Below are positions 1 to 6,096 of a DNA stretch of 11,788 nt, piece by piece (position 1 is the first letter of the stretch; the number at the start of each line of letters is the position of its first letter). A model generated the notes under the pieces. It made no database searches. It worked only from the letters and a program-made list of their open reading frames with translations, and was not told the DNA's origin. A program made the position numbers and the translations under genes. The DNA is from an uncultured Xanthobacteraceae bacterium (lineage in GTDB: Bacteria > Pseudomonadota > Alphaproteobacteria > Rhizobiales > Xanthobacteraceae), in contig CATPBC010000371.1 of assembly GCA_955652195.1 (NCBI GenBank), positions 1-11,788 of the forward strand, in the 5' to 3' direction.

Positions 1-260
1 GCAACAGGGTAACATGGGGGCCGGTCGATCGCACATTGCACGGCACTTTGCGTGGCACTTTAAACGGCACGCTTTGGCACTTTGCCCGCACTCTGATTGT
101 CACTTTTCCCTGGCTTTTCCCTGGCTTTTCTCTGACTTTTCCCTGCTTGGCCCTATTCCCGGCGCTTGCCGCATGACAACGCCTGACGAGCAAAACAGCG
201 CCAAATTCACAACCGAGTCCTTACACCCAAGCGGCCCGCCAAGCTGTCACAACCAAGCCG
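1..260. other. Non-coding stretch left of lysA
   Basis: No convincing gene is visible. The only open frames here are low-complexity shadows running into the antisense of lysA. The stretch holds quasi-periodic GGCAC(TTT) motifs at 42, 54, 66 and 76, then four 11-bp units at 102-145, then a 14-bp tandem pair that begins at 247 and runs into the lysA stop codon. It lies downstream of lysA and probably upstream of a leftward gene outside the window. An ATG on the minus strand at 15-13 could start that gene, but too few codons are present to judge. Confidence 0.5.
102..145. repeat. Four tandem 11-bp units with a T4/A4 tract
   Basis: Four consecutive 11-bp units of the form (A/G)CTTTTC(C/T)CTG occupy 102-112, 113-123, 124-134 and 135-145. 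Units 1 and 4 are identical; units 2 and 3 differ from them by one or two bases. Each unit carries a run of four T (four A on the other strand), so the A-tracts recur about once per helical turn, an arrangement known to favour intrinsic DNA curvature. Function is unknown; bent DNA upstream of a leftward gene is one possibility. Confidence 0.75.
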
Positions 261-274
261 TCATAACCAAGGCG
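247..274. repeat. 14-bp tandem duplication across the lysA stop
   Basis: Two 14-bp units, TCACAACCAAGCCG and TCATAACCAAGGCG, lie head to tail with two mismatches. The second unit begins with the complement of the lysA TGA stop codon and includes its last codons. It looks like a small slippage duplication at the 3' end of the gene. Confidence 0.6.
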
Positions 275-1526
275 GCAGCCGGTCGAGCGCAATCAATTCA
301 TCGATCCTGGGCCGCGGCCGCACGAGTGCCCATTCCTGTTTACGAACAAACACTTCGGGCACGAGCGGCCGGCTATTATAGGTGCCCGACTGGGTCGCGC
401 CATAGGCGCCAGCCGTCATCAGCGCGAGACAGTCGCCGGCTTGCGGCGCGGCGAGCTCGCGATCGAGCGCGAAGAAGTCACCTGATTCGCAGACCGGGCC
501 GACCACATCCGCCACGATTCGCCGGCTGTCGGACGGCGGCTCGCGCACCGGGCGGATGTCGTGATGCGCGTCGTACAGCGTCGGCCGGATGAAGTCGTTC
601 ATGCCGGCATCGACGACGACGAAGGTCTTGGCGTCGCCGTGCTTCACGTACAGCACGCGCGTCACCAGGATGCCGGCATTGCCGACGATGAGCCGGCCTG
701 GTTCAAGGATCAGCCGGCAGCCGAGATTCTTGGTCGCGCCTTTGACGATGGCGGCATAGGCGTTGGGGTCGGGCGGCGGCTCGTTGTCCTCGCGATAGGG
801 AACGCCGAGCCCGCCGCCGACATCGACGTGCGAAATAGCGTGGCCGTCGGCGCGGAGCACGCCGACAAATTCAGCCAGCAAGGAGAATGCGTCGTGGAAC
901 GGTTGCAGGTCGATGATCTGGCTGCCGATATGCATGTCGACGCCGATGGCGCGCACGCCTTTGAGCTTGGCGGCACGGGCATAGACCTCGCGCGCCCGGC
1001 TGATCGGAATGCCGAATTTGTTCTCGCCCTTGCCGGTCGCGATCTTGGCATGCGTCTTCGCATCGACGTCCGGATTGACGCGGATCGAAATGTCGGCGCG
1101 CCGGCCGCTGGCGGTGGCGATCGACGAAAGCAGTTCGAGCTCGGGTTCGGATTCGACATTGACGCAAAGGATGTCGTGCTCGACCGCCAGCGCCAGTTCG
1201 TGCGCGGTCTTGCCGACGCCGGAGAACACGATTCGCTGCGGCGGAATGCCGGCGGCGCGCGCGCGCAACAATTCGCCTTCGGACACGACGTCAGCGCCGG
1301 CGCCAAGCCGCGCCAGTGTCGTCACCACGGCCTGATTGGAGTTTGCTTTGAGCGCATAGCAGACCAGCGCGTCGACATCGGCAAAGGCGCCGGCGAAGAC
1401 GTGGTAATGCCGCTCGATGGTCGCGCTCGAATAGCAATAGAACGGCGTGCCGACGAGGTCGGCGAGTTCGGCGACATTGACCGCTTCGGCATGAAGCACG
1501 CCGTCACGATAAGCAAAGTGATGCAT
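261..1526 (-). CDS. lysA: Diaminopimelate decarboxylase
   Basis: LysA removes CO2 from meso-diaminopimelate to give L-lysine, the last step of lysine synthesis, in the cytosol with pyridoxal phosphate. The 421-residue protein has the family's usual length and the fold type III order: an N-terminal PLP barrel with the Schiff-base lysine in YALKAN (Lys60), HIGSQ near 199-203, the GGG phosphate-binding loop at 237-239, EPGR at 275-278, then the C-terminal sheet domain with CESGD at 346-350 (the cysteine of the partner subunit's active site) and GAYG at 373-376. I chose the ATG at 1526 because it begins the family-typical MHHFAYRDGVLHAE; the reading frame is open 27 codons further upstream, but that part is unlike the family and runs into a hairpin. 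No strong Shine-Dalgarno is visible. It follows the lipoprotein gene by 95 bases on the same strand, so co-transcription with argH is plausible. Confidence 0.96.
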   Translation of the reverse strand: MHHFAYRDGVLHAEAVNVAELADLVGTPFYCYSSATIERHYHVFAGAFADVDALVCYALKANSNQAVVTTLARLGAGADVVSEGELLRARAAGIPPQRIVFSGVGKTAHELALAVEHDILCVNVESEPELELLSSIATASGRRADISIRVNPDVDAKTHAKIATGKGENKFGIPISRAREVYARAAKLKGVRAIGVDMHIGSQIIDLQPFHDAFSLLAEFVGVLRADGHAISHVDVGGGLGVPYREDNEPPPDPNAYAAIVKGATKNLGCRLILEPGRLIVGNAGILVTRVLYVKHGDAKTFVVVDAGMNDFIRPTLYDAHHDIRPVREPPSDSRRIVADVVGPVCESGDFFALDRELAAPQAGDCLALMTAGAYGATQSGTYNSRPLVPEVFVRKQEWALVRPRPRIDELIALDRLPPWL

Positions 1527-1578
1527 GACACGTATTAGCACTACTGCGTTTTTTTGAAATCCGGCGCCTGAATACCGT

Positions 1579-1603
1579 GCCCTCTCCCGCAAGGGGACAG
1601 GGC
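1579..1603. repeat. Short palindromic element between lptM and lysA
   Basis: GCCCTCTCCC and GGGACAGGGC pair across a five-base loop (GCAAG) with one mismatch. This GC-rich hairpin stands between the lipoprotein gene and lysA. It has no T-run after it on either strand, so it is more likely a dispersed palindromic repeat or an mRNA-stabilising stem than an intrinsic terminator. Confidence 0.55.
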
Positions 1604-1621
1604 GCAAACTCGTGGCCGCCG

Positions 1622-1891
1622 CTAGCGCAGCAGCGGATCGAGAATGAAGGATCGTTTCTGCCCGGGCGTAGCGACTGGATTGCCCTGGATATCGAAGCCG
1701 CTTTTGGCCGCGGTGTCCTGCGGCGAGCCCGGCGCCGGGGAGCCGTCAGGCTGCGTGAGTTGCGCGCTCGGGACCGGCACAGCGGCGGGTCCGGGCGGCG
1801 GCTCGAGCGGTCCGGCGCGGCCGCAGGCGGAGAGCGCCAGAACGCATGTCAGTAACGTGCCGAGGGCTAGCCCACGCGCAATTCCGCTCAT
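1622..1891 (-). CDS. lptM: Small lipoprotein, LptM-like
   Basis: This 89-residue protein has a lipoprotein signal peptide: a short N-terminus with Arg6, a hydrophobic run at about 8-20, and the lipobox LSAC with the lipidated cysteine at 23. Directly after it comes GRAGPLEPP, which resembles the CG-x-(K/R)GPL start of mature LptM (YifL). LptM is known to bind the LptD/LptE lipopolysaccharide translocon and help its disulfide maturation. The rest is proline-rich and low complexity, ending FILDPLLR. In enterobacteria the gene sits beside dapF; here it lies between argH and lysA. The ATG at 1891 is the only reasonable start, and it falls on the edge of a dispersed repeat. The family assignment rests on the lipobox region only, so the exact role is tentative. 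Confidence 0.8.
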   Translation of the reverse strand: MSGIARGLALGTLLTCVLALSACGRAGPLEPPPGPAAVPVPSAQLTQPDGSPAPGSPQDTAAKSGFDIQGNPVATPGQKRSFILDPLLR

Positions 1892-1945
1892 TCCCGCGCC
1901 AGCGGGAATCCTGTTCTGGGTCCCCGCCTTCGCGGGGACGAGCGG
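1889..1945. repeat. Dispersed two-hairpin repeat, copy 1
   Basis: Two adjacent hairpins, TTCCCGC/GCGGGAA and GTCCCCGC/GCGGGGAC, separated by a short spacer. A second copy lies at 9653-9710 in the opposite orientation, about 90% identical, with the last 30 bases identical. It resembles the REP-like intergenic palindromes common in Rhizobiales. The first three bases are the complement of the lptM start codon, so the repeat forms that gene's entire immediate leader. Confidence 0.85.
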
Positions 1946-2051
1946 ACGTGCCAATTCAATAAGGGTCAAACAAGCCCCCAGAGCTACCCAACCGAGGCTA
2001 TCACAACGCAACGGCAGGGCGACATTGTGTCGGCCAAACCTTGCCGGAGCG

Positions 2052-3464
2052 TTAGGGTTTCTTGGCGGTTTCTTTGCCGGTTTTCTTGCCGAGCCGCTTG
2101 AGCCAGCGCTGCGCCTGCCGGCGTACGTTACTCGGCGCCGTTCCGCCATAGACCTTCCGGCTTTTGACCGAATTGGCCACCGAGAGCGCATCGAATACCG
2201 ATTTCGTGATCCGCGGCTCGATCGCCTGCATGGTCTTGAGCGATAGCTTGTCGAGGGCGACGCCGGCTTCGGCGGCCTTGGCCACGATCCGGCCGGTAAG
2301 GTGATGCGCCTCGCGGAACGGCAGCTTGAGCGTGCGCACCAGCCAGTCCGCCAGATCAGTCGCGGTCGAATAGCCCTCGGCCGCCGCCGCAGCCATCCGC
2401 GCGGCATCGGGCTCCATGTCACCCACCATGCCGGTCATCGCGGTGAGCGAGAGCGCGAGCGCACCAATGGCGTCGATCGCACCCTCTTTGTCCTCCTGCA
2501 GGTCTTTTTGATAGGCGAGCGGCAGCGCCTTGATCACGACAAACAACCCCGTCAGCGCGCCGACGACGCGGCCGGTCTTGGCCCGCACAAGCTCCGCCGC
2601 GTCCGGGTTACGCTTCTGCGGCATCATCGACGAGCCGGTGGTGAACTTGTCGGACAGCCGGATGAGTCCGGTGAGCGGCGACGACCAGATCACGATTTCT
2701 TCGGCGAGCCGCGACAGATGCACCGCAGTGATGGCGCAGGCCGACAGCGTTTCGAGCACGAAATCGCGGTCGGCGACAGCGTCGAGCGAGTTCGCCGTTG
2801 GCCGGGCAAAACCGAGCGCCTTTGCGGTCATGGCGCGGTCGATCGGAAACGAAGTGCCGGCCAGCGCGCCGGAGCCGAGCGGGCATTCATTGAGCCGCGC
2901 CCGCGCATTGGCAAACCGGCCGCGGTCGCGCGCCGCCATCTCCACATAGGCAAGCAGGTGATGCCCGAACGTGACCGGCTGCGCCGGCTGCAGATGGGTC
3001 AAGCCCGGCATCACGGTTGCGGCATGGTCGAGCGCCTTGCGCGCCAACGCGCGCTGAAAGGCGGCAAGCGCGCCGTCGATTTCGTCAATGGCGTCGCGCA
3101 GCCAGAGCCGGAAATCGGTCGCCACCTGATCGTTGCGCGAACGCGCGGTGTGCAGCCGACCTGCCGCCGGCCCGATCAATTCGGCGAGCCGACTCTCAAC
3201 ATTCATGTGAATGTCCTCGAGCGCGCGCTTGAAGGCGAACTTGCCGGACTCGATTTCTGACAGGATCGTGTCTAGACCGTGAGCGATGCGCTTTGCATCT
3301 TGCGCTGCGATGATGCCCTTTTTAGCAAGCATCGCCGCATGCGCCTTGCTGGCGGCGATATCCTGACGATAAAGCTGCCTGTCGAAATCGATGGAAGCGT
3401 TGATGTCCTCCATGATCGGATCGGGGCCCGAACCGAAGCGTCCGCCCCACATTGTGTTGCTCAT
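2052..3464 (-). CDS. argH: Argininosuccinate lyase
   Basis: ArgH splits argininosuccinate into arginine and fumarate, the last step of arginine synthesis, as a cytosolic homotetramer. The 470-residue length fits the family. Motifs in order: WGGRF at 6-10, HTARSRNDQ at 105-113, THLQPAQP at 156-163 with the catalytic-region Thr-His pair, and the fumarase/aspartase superfamily signature [12 protein letters not shown] at 277-288, whose flexible loop holds the catalytic serine. The C-terminal tail is Lys-rich ([15 protein letters not shown]). The start at 3464 gives MSNTMWGG; a second ATG four codons in is possible. No Shine-Dalgarno is obvious. The divergent tlpA start is only a few bases away, so the argH promoter must lie inside the tlpA coding region. 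The gap to lptM downstream is 160 bases. Confidence 0.97.
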   Translation of the reverse strand: MSNTMWGGRFGSGPDPIMEDINASIDFDRQLYRQDIAASKAHAAMLAKKGIIAAQDAKRIAHGLDTILSEIESGKFAFKRALEDIHMNVESRLAELIGPAAGRLHTARSRNDQVATDFRLWLRDAIDEIDGALAAFQRALARKALDHAATVMPGLTHLQPAQPVTFGHHLLAYVEMAARDRGRFANARARLNECPLGSGALAGTSFPIDRAMTAKALGFARPTANSLDAVADRDFVLETLSACAITAVHLSRLAEEIVIWSSPLTGLIRLSDKFTTGSSMMPQKRNPDAAELVRAKTGRVVGALTGLFVVIKALPLAYQKDLQEDKEGAIDAIGALALSLTAMTGMVGDMEPDAARMAAAAAEGYSTATDLADWLVRTLKLPFREAHHLTGRIVAKAAEAGVALDKLSLKTMQAIEPRITKSVFDALSVANSVKSRKVYGGTAPSNVRRQAQRWLKRLGKKTGKETAKKP

Positions 3465-3470
3465 GACCAA

Positions 3471-4166
3471 ATGCTCATGACGCCTATGCCCAATCCCGAC
3501 GAGACCCGGCGGCCCGCGTCCTATTTGCAGAAAATCGGCCGGTTGCGCCTGCTTTCGGCGGTCGCGGCGCTCGCGATCCTGATCGTCCTGGCGGGGGTAT
3601 ACGGGATTGCCCATCGGCGAAGCAATCCGGCCGATGCCGCCTGTCAAGCCGCGGTTAATACCGCCAAGCGGATCGCGCCCTTGGTGCGCGGTGAAGTTGC
3701 CGCATTCACCCCGGCGCACATACCACTGCGCGTGCCCGATCTCGCCTTCAAGGACGCCAAAGGCCGCGATGTGGCGCTCGCCGACTGGCGCGGCCGCACG
3801 GTTCTTCTCAATCTTTGGGCGACTTGGTGCGTGCCGTGCCGCCGCGAAATGCCGGCGCTCGATGCCTTGCAGGCGCTCCTTGGCGGCGCGGACTTCCAGG
3901 TCGTCGCCGTGAATATCGACACCCGCGACCCGCAAAAGCCGCTCGCTTTCCTCAAAGATGTCGGCATCACGCACCTCGCCTATTTTTCCGATCCAAGCGC
4001 GCGGGTGTTCGAGGATCTCAAAACTGCCGGCAAGGCGTTTGGCATGCCGACCACGATCATCGTCGATCCGTCCGGCTGTGAGATCGGCAATATGGCAGGA
4101 CCCGCCGAATGGGCGAGCGACGACGGCGTACGGCTCGTCGGCGCGGCGATCAGGAAACCGGGCTGA
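3471..4166 (+). CDS. tlpA: Membrane-anchored TlpA-type thioredoxin
   Basis: A periplasmic thiol-disulfide reductase tethered to the inner membrane. In Bradyrhizobium, TlpA keeps cytochrome aa3 assembly factors reduced; the same role here is inference. The 231-residue protein has a short cytosolic N-terminus, one transmembrane anchor at about 26-46 ([20 protein letters not shown]), then a thioredoxin-fold domain of the AhpC/TSA-Redoxin type. The active site is WCVPC with Cys120 and Cys123, and the cis-proline is in GMPTT (Pro193). Two further cysteines, Cys58 just after the anchor and Cys203 near the C-terminus, fit the additional structural disulfide described for Bradyrhizobium TlpA. The start is uncertain: ATGs at 3471, 3477 and 3486 are in frame and none has a good Shine-Dalgarno. 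It diverges from argH with almost no intergenic space. Confidence 0.92.
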   Translation: MLMTPMPNPDETRRPASYLQKIGRLRLLSAVAALAILIVLAGVYGIAHRRSNPADAACQAAVNTAKRIAPLVRGEVAAFTPAHIPLRVPDLAFKDAKGRDVALADWRGRTVLLNLWATWCVPCRREMPALDALQALLGGADFQVVAVNIDTRDPQKPLAFLKDVGITHLAYFSDPSARVFEDLKTAGKAFGMPTTIIVDPSGCEIGNMAGPAEWASDDGVRLVGAAIRKPG

Positions 4167-4194
4167 TCGCGACCGACCGTCGCAAACAGCGGCG

Positions 4195-4220
4195 GGTAGT
4201 TCCACGCAATCCGAACTACC
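4195..4220. promoter_or_regulatory. 7-bp inverted repeat upstream of the arsR promoter
   Basis: GGTAGTT and AACTACC form a perfect 7-bp inverted repeat with a 12-base spacer, between the tlpA stop and the -35 element of arsR. It has no following T-run, so a strong terminator is unlikely. It could be a weak tlpA terminator stem or a distal protein-binding site. Confidence 0.4.
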
Positions 4221-4227
4221 AATCGAC

Positions 4228-4255
4228 TTGACTCTCCCGCGCTTGCCTCTATACT
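4228..4255 (+). promoter_or_regulatory. Sigma70-like promoter for arsR
   Basis: TTGACT at 4228-4233 and TATACT at 4250-4255 are separated by 16 bases, each one base from the housekeeping consensus. Transcription would begin around 4261-4263, at or next to the first ATG of arsR, so the message would be leaderless, or would have an 18-base leader if the ATG at 4281 is used. This is the clearest promoter in the window. Confidence 0.72.
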
Positions 4256-4272
4256 TAACCACATGGTAAAGT
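4253..4272. promoter_or_regulatory. Operator-like dyad over the arsR start
   Basis: ACTTAACCA and TGGTAAAGT are complementary with one mismatch across a two-base centre (CA). The dyad overlaps the -10 element, the predicted transcription start and the ATG at 4263. Its size and place fit the site of a dimeric winged-helix repressor acting on its own promoter. Binding by this ArsR protein is inference. Confidence 0.55.
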
Positions 4273-4694
4273 TTTATACCATGCCGCTCGATCGCACCTT
4301 CGCCGCTTTGTCGGACGCGACCCGCCGCGCGCTGGTGATGCGGCTTGCGCAAGAGCCCGGCCTTTCGGTCAGCGAACTCGCCGCGCCGTTTGAAATGTCG
4401 CTGCCGGCCATCATGAAGCATCTCGACGTGCTGTCCGATGCCGGCTTGCTGCAGCGAACTAAAACCGGGCGCACCGTCGCCTGCCGGCTTGAGGCCGAGC
4501 CGATGCGCGACGCGTTTGAATGGCTCAATCGTTACGAAAAATTCTGGTCCGACCGGCTTTCGAACCTTGCCACCTACCTGGAGGAAGAATCATGGCAGTC
4601 CAAACAGCGACGAAACCGAGCCTCACCCTCAAGCGCCGGCTTAAAGCGCCGCCGGCCAAAGTCTTCGCGGCCTGGACCGATCCGGACAAAGTAA
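4263..4694 (+). CDS. ArsR-family repressor
   Basis: A winged-helix DNA-binding repressor of 143 residues as read. The core, about 8-110, begins [20 protein letters not shown] and carries the helix-turn-helix at about 36-61 ([22 protein letters not shown]). The metal-binding ELCVCDL motif of classical ArsR/SmtB proteins is absent and the only cysteine is Cys74, so it belongs to the non-metal subgroup usually found beside SRPBCC proteins. The last 33 residues (from Trp111) are an Arg/Lys/Ser/Pro-rich tail produced by reading 103 bases into the next gene, and probably reflect a lost stop codon. The start at 4263 would be nearly leaderless; ATG 4281 is the alternative. Likely autoregulated through the dyad over its start. 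Confidence 0.9.
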   Translation: MVKFYTMPLDRTFAALSDATRRALVMRLAQEPGLSVSELAAPFEMSLPAIMKHLDVLSDAGLLQRTKTGRTVACRLEAEPMRDAFEWLNRYEKFWSDRLSNLATYLEEESWQSKQRRNRASPSSAGLKRRRPKSSRPGPIRTK

Positions 4695-5032
4695 AACGCT
4701 GGATGGGCCCCGGCGACGTCAAAGTGCTCAAGGTCGAGTGCGAGCCGCGCGCCGGCGGACGCTTTCGCTGGCTGATGCAGAGTGCCGCGGGCGAAGAGCA
4801 CGATGTAAGCGGCGTCTATCGCGAATTCGTGCCCAACCAAAAACTCGTCTTTACCTGGGCCTGGAAAAGCACACCGGAACGCGAATCCCTGGTGACGGTC
4901 GAGATCAAGCCGGATGGCGACGGCTCGCTGCTGACGCTCACGCACGCGCAATTCTTCGACGAGGAAGCGCGCGATCGTCATCAAAGCGGCTGGACTGGCG
5001 CGCTCGATAAGCTCGAGAAATTCGTCGCGTGA
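4592..5032 (+). CDS. SRPBCC (AHSA1-like) domain protein
   Basis: A 146-residue single-domain protein of the AHSA1/START-like SRPBCC fold, a helix-grip barrel with a hydrophobic pocket. The opening [26 protein letters not shown] at 15-40, the middle GGRFRW and the closing GWTGALDKLEKFV at 133-145 are family hallmarks. The ligand is unknown. The start at 4592 is supported by GGAGGAAG at 4580-4587; an upstream in-frame ATG (4520) lies within arsR and lacks homology. The gene overlaps the arsR frame by 103 bases. ArsR plus SRPBCC pairs are very common, with the ArsR protein generally thought to control its partner. Confidence 0.92.
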   Translation: MAVQTATKPSLTLKRRLKAPPAKVFAAWTDPDKVKRWMGPGDVKVLKVECEPRAGGRFRWLMQSAAGEEHDVSGVYREFVPNQKLVFTWAWKSTPERESLVTVEIKPDGDGSLLTLTHAQFFDEEARDRHQSGWTGALDKLEKFVA

Positions 5033-5122
5033 ATCGCTGCGTTGGATCGGCCGCAGGCGGCATTCGCCGTTCTGTTACAAGCGACGGCTAAGCTTTCGCG
5101 GCCGAGCCCTCCGCCATTCGCT

Positions 5123-5138
5123 CGCCATATCGATGGCG
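5123..5138. promoter_or_regulatory. Small dyad upstream of the VOC gene
   Basis: CGCCAT and ATGGCG pair perfectly around ATCG in the 140-base gap between the SRPBCC gene and the VOC gene. No T-run follows. Its meaning is unclear; it is the only notable structure seen in this gap. Confidence 0.3.
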
Positions 5139-5172
5139 GACATAAAGCAAAGTTTGCAAGTAAGGAGTTGCC

Positions 5173-5553
5173 ATGGCTGGATCGCACGGAAAGTTTTACT
5201 GGAACGAGCTGATGGCGCGCGACGTCGGCAAGGCCAAGAAATTCTATGCCGACACGCTGGGCTGGAGCTTCGAGGCGATGCCGATGCCAGGTGGCGGCAC
5301 CTATTGGATCGCCAAGATGAGCGGCGAACCGGTCGGCGGCATTTTCGATATCAGCGGCGCGGATTATGCCGGCGTGCCCGAGGGCTGGATGCCTTACATC
5401 GCCGTGGATGATGTCGATGCCCGCGTCAAGAAAGCCGTCGCCGCCGGCGCTAAGGTCATGAAGCCGGCCTTCGACGTTCCGAATGTCGGCCGCATTGTCA
5501 TTCTGCAAGAACCCGGCGGCGCCGGGATCGGCTGGATGACGCCTGCCGATTGA
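5173..5553 (+). CDS. VOC-fold (glyoxalase-like) protein
   Basis: A 126-residue protein of the vicinal oxygen chelate superfamily, which includes glyoxalase I, ring-cleaving dioxygenases and fosfomycin-type resistance proteins. FYWNELMARDVGKAKKFYADTLGWSFE at 8-34 and PYIAVDDVDARVKKAVAAGAKVM at 74-96 mark the two halves of the paired beta-alpha-beta-beta-beta module. The substrate is not predictable. The start is fixed by AAGGAG about five bases before the ATG. It is followed after 42 bases by the MAPEG gene, so the two are probably co-transcribed. Proteins of this type often accompany ArsR and SRPBCC genes. Confidence 0.9.
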   Translation: MAGSHGKFYWNELMARDVGKAKKFYADTLGWSFEAMPMPGGGTYWIAKMSGEPVGGIFDISGADYAGVPEGWMPYIAVDDVDARVKKAVAAGAKVMKPAFDVPNVGRIVILQEPGGAGIGWMTPAD

Positions 5554-5595
5554 TGGCGGATTCGCCGCTTTATTCAGCGAGCCGAAAGGAAATTC

Positions 5596-5982
5596 ATGCC
5601 AGTAGCCGTTACAGCCCTTTACACCTCGGTCTTGGCGCTTTTGATCCTCGCGCTCGCCATCAATGTGACGAGACATCGCGCAAAACTGAAGGTTGGGCTT
5701 GGCGACGGCGGCAATCCGCAAATGCTGCGGATGATACGCCTGCACGCCAATGCCATCGAATATGCGCCGATCGGCTTGTTGTTGATGGGCGTCTACGAGC
5801 TCGACGGTGGCCCGCGGCTCGCATTGCACATTGCCGGCATCGCACTCGTCGTCGGCCGCGTGCTGCATAGCTGGGGAATGTGGAGCACGGAAACTCCGAC
5901 TTTCGGCCGTGTTGCCGGACAAAGTTTGACATGGCTTACGATTGCGATCCTGGCACTCCTGAATTTGTGGCAGGTCGCATGA
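5596..5982 (+). CDS. MAPEG-family membrane protein
   Basis: A 128-residue integral membrane protein with about four hydrophobic segments (roughly 5-23, 52-67, 75-91 and 108-125). MLRMIRLHANAIEYAPIGLLL at 43-63 is the MAPEG signature, seen in eicosanoid and glutathione metabolism proteins including microsomal glutathione transferases. Known members use glutathione on hydrophobic electrophiles at the membrane; activity here is inference. The start has AAAGGAA upstream at good spacing. It lies between a VOC gene and a DUF899 gene in the same direction, with a palindromic repeat after its stop. Confidence 0.92.
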   Translation: MPVAVTALYTSVLALLILALAINVTRHRAKLKVGLGDGGNPQMLRMIRLHANAIEYAPIGLLLMGVYELDGGPRLALHIAGIALVVGRVLHSWGMWSTETPTFGRVAGQSLTWLTIAILALLNLWQVA

Positions 5983-5990
5983 GTAATTTC

Positions 5991-6078
5991 GTAGCCCGGA
6001 TGGAGCGAAGCGCAATCTGGGCATTCCCCGCAAAGTCGTGGTCGTTCCGGCATTTCGCTCCGCTCCACGCGGGCTACC
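5991..6078. repeat. Palindromic intergenic repeat (GTAGCCCG type)
   Basis: The left arm starts GTAGCCCGGATGGAGCGAAG and the right arm ends CTCCACGCGGGCTAC; they pair almost completely to form a long imperfect hairpin of 88 bases. Repeats with GTAGCCCG ends are widely scattered in proteobacterial genomes. It sits between the MAPEG and DUF899 genes and would fold in the transcript, possibly separating expression of the two parts of the cassette. Confidence 0.75.
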
Positions 6079-6096
6079 GGTAAGAGGAGGCGCATC

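Noticed and set aside
102..145. Possible CRISPR array
   Set aside because: The units are 11 bp with no spacers, which does not fit repeat-spacer architecture.
14..592. 192-codon rightward open frame at the left edge
   Set aside because: Half of it comes from the phased repeats and half from the lysA antisense. It has no ribosome site and no motif.
561..1538. Long rightward open frame opposite lysA
   Set aside because: It is the antisense of a clear lysA gene, with composition typical of GC-rich shadow frames and no recognisable motif.
1892..2051. Possible extra small gene between lptM and argH
   Set aside because: The open frame here is the translated repeat (VPAKAGTQ-type peptide) followed by low-quality sequence. 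No ribosome site or conserved motif is visible.
3465..4421. Leftward extension of the argH frame, 319 codons beyond its start
   Set aside because: It is the antisense of tlpA and of the start of arsR. Homology to argininosuccinate lyase begins only at [10 protein letters not shown] (3464).
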